DNA from: Chloranthus sessilifolius
Lineage: Eukaryota; Streptophyta; Magnoliopsida; Chloranthales; Chloranthaceae
Assembly: GCA_021018995.1 (NCBI GenBank)
Contig: CM037593.1
Coordinates: 42,731,810 to 42,795,809 of the forward strand
Length of the DNA: 64,000 bases
Direction: 5' to 3'
The notes under the pieces were generated by a model. That model was not told the DNA's origin. It worked only from the letters and a program-made list of their open reading frames with translations, and made no database searches. Positions 34,340 through 46,493 of this stretch are shown one piece after another. How positions within the stretch are numbered: the stretch's first letter is position 1; each line of letters opens with the position of its first letter. The position numbers were made by a program, and so were the translations under genes.

Positions 34340-37300
34340 ATCTAAGTGGTTTCTTAACAGTGGTTGCTCAAAACACATGACTGGAAACAAGTCTTATTTT
34401 TCTTCACTTGAAAAATGTGAATCTGGTTCTATCACTTTTGGAAATGGGGGTTGCTCAAAAAGTATTGGAAAAGGAGTGGTTGATGCTCCTGGGTGTCCTA
34501 AACACTCTGATGTTTTATATGTTGATGGGTTAAAAGAAAATCTTATCAGTGTCAGTCAATTGTGTGATGAAGGAATGAACATCACCTTTACTAAGTTTGG
34601 ATGTTCTATTTTTGATAAATCTGAAAAAATCTCCTTAAGTGGAATTAGATCGTCTGACAATTGTTATACTTTTCATGTGCTATCTGAACCCACTTGCTTA
34701 TTGACTTCCAATGGTAAGCTTGAGTTGTGGCACCGTGGTCTTGGTCACATGAATACTAAGGACCTTGTAAAAATTGCTAATGACGAAATTGTCAAGGGCC
34801 TACCCAAACTAAGAAAGATATCTGAATCGGTCTGTGGTGCCTGTCAGTTGGGCAAGCAGACTCGAGCGCCTCATAAGAAACTCTCCACTACTTCTACTTC
34901 CAAGGTTCTTGATCTTATTCACTTTGATCTTATTGGACCTATGAAAGTTAGTAGTATTGGAGGAAAGTTAGATATCTTAGTTATGGTTGATGACTTTTCT
35001 CGATATACTTGGATCGCCTTTTTGAGAGAGAAGTCAAATGCCTTTGATTAATTTGTCATTATTGTTAGACGATGCCAAGTGAAGAAAGGTTTTAATGGTA
35101 AACGCATTAGGAGTGATAGGGGTGGTGAGTTTAATAACTCCAAATTTGATGATTTTTGTAATTCTCTGAGAATTATGCAAGAGTTCTCCTCACCTCACAC
35201 TCCTCAGCAAAATAGAGTTGCTGAAAGAAAAAATTGTATCCTTCAAGAATTGGCTCGTGTCATGTTAAATGCCAAGGATTTGGCCCAACACTTTTGGGTT
35301 GAAGCTGTCTCGACCGCTTGCCATGTTTCTAACAGGGTGTTTGTGCGTCCCTATGAGATTTGGAATAAGAAGAAGCCTAAAGTGAGTCATTTTAGGACTT
35401 TTGAAAATCAATGCTATATCTTGAATGGTCGGGACAATTTGGGGAAATTTGATCCTAAGAGTGACCTTGAAATATTTCTTAGCTATGCTTAAAATAGTCG
35501 AGCCTTTCGTGTCTTCAATTTAAGGACTCAGTCCATGATTGAATCATACAATGTGGTCATTGATGGCCTTGCTAGTTCTAGTCATGCGGGTGATAACGGT
35601 GAAGACACTCTGTTTCCTCACTGCTCTTCTGACACTTGTCCTCTGTCTACTCCTGTTGATGAGAGTCCTCCTACCATTGTGAACAATGACTCTCCCACTT
35701 TTACTGTGGAGGAACCTCTTAGTGTTAGGAAGAAACAACCTTCATATGCTAGGGACATGAAAAGTCACTCCTCAAGTGATATTTTGGGCGATCCAAGTGC
35801 CGGTCATCAAACTCGTTGTAGTTTGAAGCATGTAGCTAACGCTATTTGCAATGTTTGCTACACTTTCCAAATTGAGCCAAAAAATATGAAGAAAGCTCTT
35901 CTTGATGAAAAATGAATTTTGGCCATGCAAGATGTGTTACTTCAATTTGTCAGGAATGATGTGTGGGATCTTGTTCTTCGTCCGTCTAACACTCGTGTTA
36001 TTGGGACAAAGTGGGTCTTTAAAAATAAGACGAATGTAAAAGGGAGTGTCATTAAAAATAAAGCTAGGTTGGTTGCCCAAGGCTATACCCAAGTAGAGGG
36101 TATTGATTTTCATGAAACATTTGCCCCGATTGCAAGATTGGAATCCATTAGAATGATGTTGTCAATTGCATGTAATCTTGGTTTGAAACTATTTCAAATG
36201 AATGTTAAAAGTGCCTTTCTAAATGGTTTGTTGAAGGAGGAAGTGTACGTTGAGCAACCGAAAGGTTTCAAAGACCCTCACTTTCCCCTTCATGTCTATA
36301 AGTTGAAGAAGGCTCTCTACGGGCTAAAGCAAGCTCCTCGTGCTTGGTACGAACGTTTCACGACGTTCCTTGTCTCAAATGGTTTTGATAGAGGGGGAGT
36401 TGATAAAACTCTCTTCATCTTAAGAGAGGATGGTGCTCTCACTGTGGCACAAATTTATGTAGATGATATTGTGTTTGGATCCACACATGAGCCCAAACCT
36501 GAATGGTTTTCTAATTTGACAAAATCTGAGTTTGAAATGAGTCTTCTTGGTGAGATCACATGCTTTCTTGGTTTGCAAATAAAGCAATGCTCTTCCAGCA
36601 TTTTCATCTCTCAATCCAAGTATGCATGTGAGCTGGTTAAGAAATTTGGGCTTTTGCACTGTAAGCATGCTCGGACTCCCATGAGCACTACTTCTATACT
36701 CTCTAAAGATGTTGCGAGAGTGGAGGTGAACAACACTTTGTATCGTAGTATGATCGAGAGTTTGCTTTATCTGACTGCCACTCGTCCTGACATTGCTTTT
36801 AGTGTTGGGTTGTGTGCTCATTATTAGGCTTCACCTCGTGAATCTAATTTGAAGTGTGTTAAGCGTGTTATCCGTTATGTAAATGGCTCTTTTAGTTTGG
36901 GTCTTTGGTACCCGTTTGATACCTCATCTTCTGTTGCCTACTTTTCTAATGCCGATTGGGCCGAAAATGCAGATGATCGTAAGAGCACCAGTGGCGGTTG
37001 CTTTTACATCAAAAATTGCCTCGTTTCTTGGTTCAATAAGAAACAATCATCTATTTCTCTATCTATTGTTGAGGTCGAGTATATTGCTGCTGAAAATTGT
37101 TATACTCAAATTCTATGGATGAAACACATGCTTCAAGATTATGGGATTGATCAAGATGTGATTACTCTCTATTGTGATAATACTAGTGCAATTTACATTT
37201 ATGAAAATCCGATTCAACACTCTCGCACTAAGAACATAGACATTCGGTTTCATTTCATTCGTGAGCTTGTTGAGGACAAGGTGATCTCTTTGACTCATAT

Positions 37301-37400
37301 TGACACTGAACGTCAACTAGCCGATATTCTTACAAAACCTCTAGATGTTGCCCGATTTGAATATCTTCACAAATCTATTGGTCTATGCTGTATTGAGTAG
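34340..37400 (+). pseudogene. Copia pol: protease, integrase, RT, RNase H
   Basis: One frame from the protease to the final TAG at 37398-37400, broken by stops near 35049 (TAA), 35490 (TAA), 35913 (TGA) and 36825 (TAG). In order: protease WFLNSGCSKHMTG, where the catalytic Asp of the family D-S/T-G is Asn; the integrase zinc motif with HRGLGHMN and CGACQ; the integrase core with IHFDLIGPM, VDDFSRYTW, SDRGGEF and QQNRVAERKN; RT with WVFKNKT, QMNVKSAFLNG (the usual catalytic Asp is Asn) and intact YVDD; RNase H with FSNADWAENADDRKSTSG (again Asn at a usual Asp) and VEVEYIAA. Length is near normal for Copia pol after gag. It is inactive. Confidence 0.9.
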
Positions 37401-39179
37401 GGTTTGTGGTCCTTTCTATTTTTTTGTTGCTTTTGTTGGTAGTTGCATTTTCCTTCCGTTCTCTTAGTGTCTGCTTTTAGTTACTTTATATTACTTTACT
37501 GATTCTTCTTCTTGATGCTGTCTATATTCTAATTGTTCTGATAGATTTTGTGATTGATGTTATGCCTTTGTTATATTCTCCTTCATGACTTGTGAGTTGT
37601 CTTTGTGTGTCAGAACCTTGCTGTTGATGTGTTTGATTTTTTTGCTGCCCATGGTTGTGTGTTCATGCTATTGTTGTCTCATGAAATTTTGTACTCCCAT
37701 TGTCATGTTTGTTTAGTTTATCTGTTGGTGTGCACTTCGAATGTCCTCTTGGCCCATGTATCTCATGTGGGTATGTGAAGCTCTCCTTACTGTAGTGGTG
37801 GTCACAATACGTACCTAACTAGTGTAAGTTGGTATATCACTCTACAGGTTGTGTGAGATAGCTTCCATTGGTCTGGACGAATTATAATTATAAGGAAGTG
37901 TTGTATGTTGTATTTATTTTGCCCCTAGTGTGTGTCATTCATGTTTTGAAAATTCTGGACTAAGATTGTCAAGTGCTAAAGACAATTTAAGGGGTACACT
38001 CCATAAGTGTTCGCTTGTACATTGTGAGAGCTACCCACTGCGAGCCGGGTGGACGGCCTTGCTAAGCGTCTTACTCACGTAAGCACTGTGCCTACATTCG
38101 TGTCTCGTAGGAGAGGCAAGGGCAACATATATCTGGGTGTTATATTTTTCGTCCTTAATCCACCTCTGAGCAATGCTTCGATTCGGTTCTCACTTCTTAG
38201 TGTGTGTCTACGGTTAAACTTGCATGTGTGACATTGGGAGTTTGTTGGTTCTTCATAAGATATTTTTATTGGTTTCTACAATCATGCTTGTGGATATGTT
38301 ACCATCTTATTGATATAGCTCTGTTCTGACTATTGATGCTCCTTATTTGTGAATAGGTGGTGTAACAGTAGCATACCATCTGTCTCTAATTCAATCAGTG
38401 TTTGGTTTTTCTTCTATATATGGGCATTTTTCATGTTTCTTCAAAAAAAAAAAAAAAGTAAATAAATTTGATTTGACAGCGCGCCGTGGATATTCACAGG
38501 GCACTACCATTGTTTTTGGGTCTGTTTTTTTTAGTGTCATCTACTTTGTCGGCGCGCTGTGGATCTGACACAACGCGTCGCTGCTGCATTTGGTGCTTCT
38601 TGTTTCTTTCCCTAACAGAGCACCACAAAGTTTTGGCAGAGTGCCGCAGAGTTTTGGTAGCGTGACGCCACAATTTTGGAATTCTGTCTTCTTTATGTAC
38701 TGTCTACATTAACAGCGCGCTATGAATCTGACACGGCGCGCCGTGGATGCCAAACCTTTTGCCCATTTTTCCCTTCTGTGGAAGCATGCCGCGAGCCCCT
38801 TGTAGGGGGTCGCTATGGTTTTGGTGACAAAGGCCTTAGTTATGTGTTCACTTTTGAGGCGTGTTGTGGCTATTACATAGCGCGTTGCAGCTTTCAGCTG
38901 ATTTCCTTTGACAACATACTGTAGAACTTATGCAGCAAGCCGTTATTGTGCCTTCGTCCTGTGCCTTGTTGTTTTATCGTGATGATAAAGACACTGCTTT
39001 GTTCACAGTACCGCCATGTATTGAACACTTTGCGTGCATGAAGCGTTTCGTCTGGTGACTTGATGTCGCCAGCCTGGCAACACGCCGCTGACTCCTTCAC
39101 AGCGCGCTGTGACCATCGGTTTTAATTTTCGAAGTAGTATTCAAATGATTTTTCGACGGATGTAGTTTTTGTCCTTATT
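37401..39179 (+). other. Copia spacer between pol and accessory ORF
   Basis: T-rich with no protein signature to 38460. A TATATATGGGCA phrase near 38418 and an A-run at 38445-38458 precede the GC-rich palindrome array. The solo LTR at 39180 interrupts it; the spacer resumes at 41673. Confidence 0.6.
38470..39120. repeat. CACAGCGCGC(C/T)GTG array upstream of Copia accessory ORF
   Basis: At least ten variants of GGCGCGCCGTGG, GGCGCGCTGTGG and ACAGCGCGCTGTGA. The consensus CACAGCGCGCTGTG is a perfect palindrome. The array continues after the solo LTR (ACAGCACGCTGCC...GCACACCGCGG, 41679-41712). The same word clusters in the element's LTR at 52240-52375. Confidence 0.85.
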
Positions 39180-39543
39180 TGTGATAGCTCAGATTTCGGC
39201 ACCTCGAAACTTGTGCCATCAGCACGATCCTCTTGACTGTGCCCCATGGCTATGTACGGAGCATTGGTATAACAAGTAATATTAAGACAAAATGGAACAA
39301 TAACTACACAATGCGAAAGTAAAATACTTTTCTAAGTATAAACTCAAAAGATAGTTCTACTTTCATGCCACTGCATGAACAAAGAACCGATCCGAACCAT
39401 CGGTGAATCAACAGATCACCCCAGATGGTTCGCCAAAAGAATATATCAATTAATTACATTGTTTATCAAAATAAAGGCTTGGCATATCAAGCCGTACCAA
39501 TGAGCTCTCAAAACTACTCTCTCAAAGTACTCAGTGGAGTCTC

Positions 39544-39647
39544 CTAGAAGAAGTCCTCAAGAGGGGGCTCCAACTCATCCCCAGGCACGTAATCCGAATC
39601 ACCCGGATCCACATCTCCCGAAGCCTCGGCCGCTGCTAGCACTGGAC
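39544..39647 (-). other. Candidate LTR exon with short acidic ORF (family B)
   Basis: After the AG at 39648, two bases (GT) then 33 codons to TAG (39546-39544). The peptide is Ala-rich at first, then DPGDSDY, VPGDELEPP and FF-stop. It aligns with the family A frame at 2607-2720 in order, spacing and stop, although the DNA differs widely. Confidence 0.45.
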
Positions 39648-40669
39648 CTGCGACGTATAGTCTAAAGGGTGAGCTATATCCTAGCTCAATAGGGAACAAC
39701 ACAATGAACATATAAGTCAAAATCTCACATATATTTCATGATATTCTAAGCATGATGTATCTATGCATTTGCTGGAAAAATAGTTTAAAAGATGACAATT
39801 ATGCCTTAAAGTTTATTGGTGGTTTGCATATTTTATTTATTCTCAAACTGTTCATGAATTACACTGATTAGGCCTAAAGCAAAACTTAAATCTTCAACTT
39901 AAGTAGTTCCCGAGCAATATAGCATCGAGCCCTGATGGAATACCCTCCATCGTCATCTAAATAGACAGTTGTCATATGTATTCTCTAGGAATACGACCCA
40001 AGCCCCTTTTCGCATAGGCGGTGGGGTTAAATCTCATCTCAACATCCCTGAGATGTGCTTACTATGTATGGATAAACCTTCGTACCGGTGTACGGATTGG
40101 CCGCCGTATCGGTCACGGATATCCTACCGAGTCAGTCATGAGTATCCCGCCACGTCGGTGGGGTATTCTATTCAAACCTTAAATAATAAAAATATCATGT
40201 GCTTTACATATAGTTATTCACCGCGTAAAAGTGCTACTTTATATCAGTTAGGCCTTATCAGTAGTTATCCAATCTTACTTACATCCCTGGGATGTCTAAA
40301 TTGCTCGTATCACATTGATGCCTTTATCACTTTCTCATCCCCTAGGGATGTCTCATTCTCATTTATTTTCTTGGTGTCACACACACACACCCTTTTTATA
40401 AAGATTTACATAGTTAAAATATTTTCAATTTGATTTCTATATCACTACATACATGCTTTTGAAATTAAAGTACATGTTCAAGGTGTTCCCTACCTCAGGT
40501 CTCTGAAGGTCCAAGCATTAAGGTCCCACACGGCTCCTTATGCTTGCTCTCACATGTACCACCTATGGTACATCATAACACATGCAACATATCACTAAAG
40601 ATGTAATAGAGAAGGTCTTAGACTCTCCATGAACCCCAAGGTCCAATTAAGAAGTCAAGTGAAATTGCC

Positions 40670-41080
40670 AAAATCGATTAATCGATTCCCAAAATCGATT
40701 AATCGAACCCTAAATCGATTAATCAATTCTCAAAATTGATTAATCAAAATCTAAAATCGATTAATCGATCCCCAAAATGGTTAAATCGATTCTCAAATCG
40801 AGCAGTCGAAAATCTAAAATCGATTAGTCAATCTCAAATCGTTTAATCAAAATCCAAAATTGATTAATCGATTTCTCAATTCGATTAGTCGATTTCCCCA
40901 AGCCTTATCTCTCCAGCCACTGGAGGTACTCAGTCGATTAGTCGATTTCCAAATTGATTAATCGACTTTCAAAATCGATTAATCGATTTCCAGATCGATT
41001 AATCGAAATCGGGCATTCTTGGTTTTTCAACTTCTAGACCAAAATCGATTAATCGATTCTCAAAATCGATTAATCGATTT
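40670..41080. repeat. Palindromic array ATCGATTAATCGAT
   Basis: About twenty full or partial copies of AAAATCGATTAATCGATT-type words, each a perfect palindrome when complete, separated by CCCAAA-like links. It is inside the predicted LTR intron, at the place where family A has TTCGATCGAA. Confidence 0.9.
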
Positions 41081-42289
41081 GGCCAGAACTTAGCCCCTTG
41101 TCGGGCTGATCTTCCAAACCTTTTCTCTCTCTTTTTCTTTCTTTTCTATCCATTTAATTCTATGATTTTTAACTACACTTGACTGAATTTAACCATCAAA
41201 CATCTATGCATTTAATTCTAATAAGACTCACCTCAAATCAATCTCCTAAAGGATTGATAGGTTGGTTTAATGGCTAGGGTTTCGGCTCTTGCTTCAACGA
41301 TCCTCCACGTGTTGAATCCGACATTAATGCTTGAAACTCTTCCTTCAATCAACCACAATAACTCCTAACTATTACTCACCATGGTTCTCTCTCTCTCTCT
41401 CTTCTTAACTCTCTTTCACCAACCAAATAAAAGAAACCTAGGTTATTAAAACCCTTATAACTTCTCTCAAGCTTCGGTGTTAAGCACATACTCCAGGGAT
41501 AGGTGTATGTGACCCTAAACTCACACCATACACTACACTTAGATCAAATTTATATCACATTAGTTCATCACTTCATGAGTCTACTGTTTGACCATCACTT
41601 GGTCAAACCTACGACCATTCGGGCACAGATCCCGAGGTCACTGTTTAATGCTCAATTTTTTGGGATATTACATTACTACAGCACGCTGCCATGTGGTTCA
41701 TAGCACACCGCGGGCTTTGTTTTGCCTTTAAATTTTAAAAAAAATTTCTTTCTTTCCAATCTCCCTTCTTTGTTCATTTCCTCTCTCTCACTCTCTGGTT
41801 CCTTTCCCTTCTCCTTTTGTCTCTTCCTTGTGTCTCCCATGGCTCCAACCAAGAAGCAGAAGACGGGTGCTTCCTCTTCCGGTGCCGCGGTATCGCCTCT
41901 CTTTCGTTCGGAAGAGGTGGAGACAAATTTCTCCTTCCTTCAAACTCGGCCGTTCGCGATGGAGCGACACTTTGATCTCTATTGCCTCAAAGAATACTCC
42001 TTTTTTGGTAAGATCTTCACTCGAGGTTGGGAGCCTCTCTTCTTCATCCGCGGGTCTGCGTATAAGGAGTTGGTTTCGTACTTCTTTGCCAACTATGACG
42101 CTACTATGAGTGTTTCTTTCAAGATCAAGAAACGTCTTGTCTCTTATGTTGTTGGTGTGAAAATCACTGTCACACTTGCTACCATTTCGAAAATCCTCAG
42201 GATTCCTCTTACTCCTAATGGGGTTCTTTATCCTCGTGAGTCGATGACCACCGATGACTCATCTGATTTAATTTGGCAGGATCTTGTTG

Positions 42290-44996
42290 TGTAAATACCC
42301 GTATTTTTAGACTCGAATCAGACCGATCCTATGTTCGTATTCGGCTAGGCGACCGATGTCATCGTTTGTTTTGGATTGCTATTTAAATGTGATTGTACGG
42401 ACGGTTTTTGATTTAGAACACGTTTGGACCCTCGTGCGAAAGTCGTGCACCGACCTTCGGTGTGACCGCTCAATACCGGAGTTAAGTCATTGAAATAAGA
42501 AAGCTTACACACTTAGGGTGTGTGTGTGCTTAACACTTTAAGCAACCTCATTATAAGAGAGAAAGTTCTCTCCCATTTTGCATTAGGTTAAATCTATTAG
42601 TTTTGGTTGCTTTAGAGAGAAGGAGATGAGAGCCCTATACGTCGGAAACCCTAGTCACTTTTTAGCACATTTGATCATAGAAAAATGTCACCTTTATCGT
42701 GCTGCCGATTGTGAGATCTATTTTGTGAAACCTTTTCGGTGCAAATCGTCAAGGAAATCTACCGCGTGACTCGTTTCAAATCGTGGAATCCTTAGATTAA
42801 AGGTATATTTGAGAAAGATTAATTATTAGAATCAATAGATTAAACTTGGGTTTTATTTTAGGAATGTGTGGGATTCAATTCAGGTGAAAACAAGGAGAAA
42901 AATTGCATCACTCGAGCGAGGACAGAACTTGGTTTTTGTCTTTGTTTTCATTTTCTTTCCGATACTGTCTTAGTATTTTCTCTATAACGTTTTACTCTAA
43001 ACTCCGATTAATATGATTCATTTATTGTTCGAAAGATAACATCAAGCCCTATAACTTTAGTGTTTTGACTAACTCGTGAATCAATCATTTTGGAGGTCAC
43101 AAAAATAGGAGAAGGTTAAATCAAATTTTCTTCATTTTCATTTTCTTTCCGATACTGTCTTAGTATTTTCTCTGTAACATTTTACTTTGAACTCCGATTA
43201 ATGTGATTCTTTTTGTGTTGGAAGTATAACATCAATATCTATAACTTTCTTGTTTTGACTAACTCGTGAATCAATCATTTTGAAGGTCAAATAAATAGGA
43301 GGTTACGTCAAATTATCTTCATTTTCGTTTTCTTTCCGATACTGTCTTGATATTTTATCCGTAACTTTTTACTCCAAACTTTGTTTGACATGATTCTTTT
43401 TGGGCTGGAAAGAGAACCGGAAAATCTAAAACTTTTATGTTTTGACCAACTCATGAATCTTTCGTTTTGAAGGTAAAAAAAAAATAGGAGAAGGTTATGT
43501 CAAATTTTAAGATTGACACAAACTTGTCTTCGTTTCGTTTTCTTTCCAATACTGTCTTGGTAGTTTAGCCGTAACTTTTTATTCCAAACTTTGTTTGATA
43601 TGATTCTTTTTGTGTTAGAAAGATAATAACAAACTCTACAACTTATGTATTTTGACCAACTCGTGAATCAATCATTTTGAAGGTCAAAAAAATTAGGGGA
43701 AGGTTACGTCAAATTCTAAGATTGGCACAAACTTGCCATTTTAACTCGTTTGTGAGGAAACACTTAAATTGGTTTAAATTATTAGCGATTAGAGTTAACC
43801 TTAATGCATAATCGTATATTTGTGATGTAGATTAAGGGAAAGAGGCCATCAATAGGATTTGCTTGACTTCACATAACTCCAAGTTTTGATAGGAGAATCT
43901 CATCTTTACAGTATTTTCTTTTAATTCGCATGGATATTTTGAATTAAATCTTTGAACTTGCATATGCCATTGAAATCACATCTATAAACTAAAATTTATA
44001 TGAATAACTGAAAATATAAATCTACTTGAATCCTGAAACCTGAATCTGCTTAAGCTCTGAAAAGCTGAAAATCCGAAATCAAGAATCTGAACTATGTATA
44101 AGAAACTTGCATTTGATTTATATTAATATCTGCATTTATTTTATGATTGACCTGAACGACCCCTAAAAAATTCTTGAACAACTTAATGGCACAAGTTACC
44201 CTCCGAGTGTAGGGGCTTGTTGCATCCTGAAAAAGGGTTCATGAACGACGATGATAGGTAGGGGTTCCCATCAGCTATATTCCTACTCTTGAGATATAGT
44301 TTACTTGGGAGGTATTTTAAGTTGAAGATTAAGTCATGAATTACTAAACTTTGCATATAGAAATTAGAGGCACTAAGACACTGAAATTCTGTATTGTTCT
44401 AGAATCTATTTCCACACATTTAGAAACTAATCTAGCATATAATTTCTGCACTTAAATTCTGCTTTTACCTGTATTTCTGGTTTTGAGATATAATATTTCG
44501 ATACTTATTTTGAAACCTATGTTAGTTAAAATACAATGCCATGGATGTCTTTCTTCTACTGAGCTTTGTTGGTTAGCTCACTCTGACTATACGTCACAGG
44601 TCCAGGTACTGGCTTGGTGGTTCAGGGTTGCAAGACTAATCCTGATTTCGTACCCGAGGAAGAGCCTCAGGTTCCTCCTGAGGAGTATTTTTCTGGCTTA
44701 GTATCTAGTTTGTTATTTGCTTTTGGTGAGAGTTTGGACTTTGAGTTGTGGGCCATGTAGTTGGATATCATAGTTTTATACTTGAGTTTGATTTCTGTTA
44801 TGAGCCATGTTTCGATGATGGTCGGCCATCATCGGTGGTTCTTTACTTTTAATTGCTTCTGCATTTATTTTAGCTATGGATATTTATTATGCTTTACTCT
44901 GATATGTGCCATGTTTGTCCAGCTTATCGTTTAACCGATAGGTTGGTGAACTAGCCTTTCCTAAACCTAAGGGATTGGAAAAGTCGGGTCGTCATA
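42290..44996 (+). repeat. 5' LTR of complete gypsy, family E
   Basis: 2707 bp, TGTAAATACCC start; the end here reads GTCATA where the 3' LTR has GTCACA. A donor-like AAAG|GTATAT lies at 42803. Four tandem units of about 190-210 bp (starting near 42945, 43137, 43324 and 43536) carry TTTCCGATACTGTCTT. An acceptor TATACGTCACAG ends at 44599 and opens a 52-codon frame. Confidence 0.93.
44600..44760 (+). other. Candidate LTR exon with ORF (family E)
   Basis: Two bases (GT) then 52 codons to TAG at 44758-44760. It contains NPDFVPEEEP, VPPEEYF, similar in order to the family A and B peptides. The 3' LTR equivalent (50441-50523) has DPDFIPEEEPEVPP then a stop after 26 codons. Confidence 0.4.
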
Positions 44997-44998
44997 GT

Positions 44999-45011
44999 TG
45001 GTATCAGAGCC
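44999..45011 (+). promoter_or_regulatory. Primer-binding site, initiator tRNA-Met type
   Basis: TGGTATCAGAGCC, two bases after the LTR end. Confidence 0.93.
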
Positions 45012-45329
45012 TAGTTATTAGGTCTTATTGGAACCCGAGAATATGGCAGTAGGTTCTATCAGGACATAAGAGACTCGATTAGGACCTTGTCAAAGTTAGT
45101 AGAATTTTTGGCCTTAGGTCTTTTAAGGGACTCACAGCTAGGGTTGTAGGTTATGTTTAGAACCTGAGTTGTGGATCTCGCTATCACTTGGAGTGGAGAT
45201 AATTGATGATCGTGATTGATGTACAATCATAGTAGGTGAATTAAGTTTTAGATTTTTTTGTCAGAACCTAGGGCCATGGTGATCGCGATCTTTATTAATT
45301 TGAACCTTATGTCATGTTGACAGATCAAT

Positions 45330-46007
45330 ATGGCACCACGCAAGAGATCGAAGACTGTACGCATCGATGAAAATGAGTAGAATAGACAGTTGCTGGAGAC
45401 GATGATCAACATAATGGCTCAGCAGACTGCATTACTCACGACAATGTTGAGTGAGACGACTCACACCTCTCCCTCCACACAGGTTGAGTCATGCTCAAGT
45501 TATGGGAAATGACACAGGACGGAGAAGTGTAGGTGGGCCACAGGTGAGTGTTTCAGATGTGGCAGACTAGGACATCTGATAAAGGATTGCCCTACGATGG
45601 AAACGAAGAAGGCAACACCCGTATCTCAGCAACCTGCCCAAGGTGCCTATTCGAAACTGACTATATCTACATCTTCAGGGTAATTCCGTACTTTGAACCC
45701 TGCTATAATGGGAGCGTCCGAAGTTCCACAAACTTTACGCACCTCTTCATTCAATCTGATAGCATTCTGCGCGAGGTATGGGAAACCACACAAGACCGAG
45801 GATTGTAGGAGGAACACTGGAGCGTGCTTTCGGTGTGGCACAATTGGGCACACGGTTAAGGATTATCCTCAGGAGGACAAGGGAAGAACTATTTCGGCTC
45901 TTACTCAAAGATCTACTCGACCTACTGTTCAAGGTCGAGCTTATGCCGTGACGGCTCAGGAAGCTGAAACATCGAACGACGTGATCCAAGGTATTATTAA
46001 AAGTTGA
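45330..46007 (+). pseudogene. Zinc-knuckle-only gag of complete gypsy
   Basis: ATG at 45330 (MAPRKRSKTV), then an in-frame stop about 17 codons in, a NRQLLETM...QQTALLTTML helix part and four Cys clusters. CFRCGRLGHLIKDC is canonical, CFRCGTIGHTVKDY has lost the last Cys, and the two clusters before each are degenerate, one with a stop. The order and sequence closely follow 25108-24614. There is no capsid-like gag domain. Start and domain layout shared by two elements suggest that the short gag is ancestral to this group rather than a one-off deletion. Confidence 0.8.
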
Positions 46008-46139
46008 GATGTCTTCTTATTTTATTTTGTTATATATAATTGCTTGGTATTTAATAAATTTTGTTAACAAGTTATGGATGGACACACGTGCTTAGAAAAT
46101 TATAATTAAAACACTTGTCTGAACTAAGGTACCTTTTTT

Positions 46140-46493
46140 ATGCATCGGGGGAGAGACGTAAGCAAAACCGAAGCGCGAGTGTTGATAGACCCCGGGTCTA
46201 CACATTCTTTTGTCACTCCGTTGTTCACTGAGAAGTTGGGCATCATTCCCAAGGCCCTTGATTTCATCTTGGCATTGTCAATTCCTACTGGTAACTTAGT
46301 GACCACCGATACCATTTGTCAATCAGTGATTATGATGATCGAAGACCATGAGACAGTAGCTGATTTGATCATTTTGAGCATGAAAGGGTTCGACATGATA
46401 CTAGGGATGGATTGGTTATCTACTTACCATGCCGGCGTGGATTATCTTCGGAAGATTGTGACATTCCGCCCGTCGGAGAGAAAATCTTTTTGA
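46140..46493 (+). pseudogene. Gypsy aspartic protease
   Basis: In the gag frame. It has VLIDPGSTHSFV (Asp-Pro-Gly in place of Asp-Ser/Thr-Gly, a form seen in plant chromoviruses), a middle part with LVTTDTICQ, and FDMILGMDWLSTY, the usual retropepsin flap-end motif. Retropepsins cut the polyprotein. The reading frame shifts shortly after 46450, so it is not joined to RT in frame. Confidence 0.85.

Larger units (their letters stand above)
39180..41672 (-). repeat. Solo LTR, gypsy-type, family B
   Basis: 2493 bp; minus strand begins TGTAATATCCC (41672) and ends GAGCTATCACA (39180). Flanks TTATT (39175-39179) and TTACT (41673-41677) fit a 5 bp target duplication with one mismatch. It is related to the LTR at 554-3126: same end block, same ACATCCC-GGGATGT words, same acceptor-like block. 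Layout on the minus strand: TTATAAGGG box, GA run (41402-41388), a strong donor GAG|GTGAGT at 41231, the ATCGATTAATCGAT array, an acceptor CGTCGCAG ending at 39648, and a 33-codon ORF. Confidence 0.85.

Noticed and set aside
18940..41080. Palindrome arrays as CRISPR repeats
   Set aside because: Repeats are short palindromes with very short irregular spacers, inside plant LTRs; no cas genes and not a prokaryotic genome.
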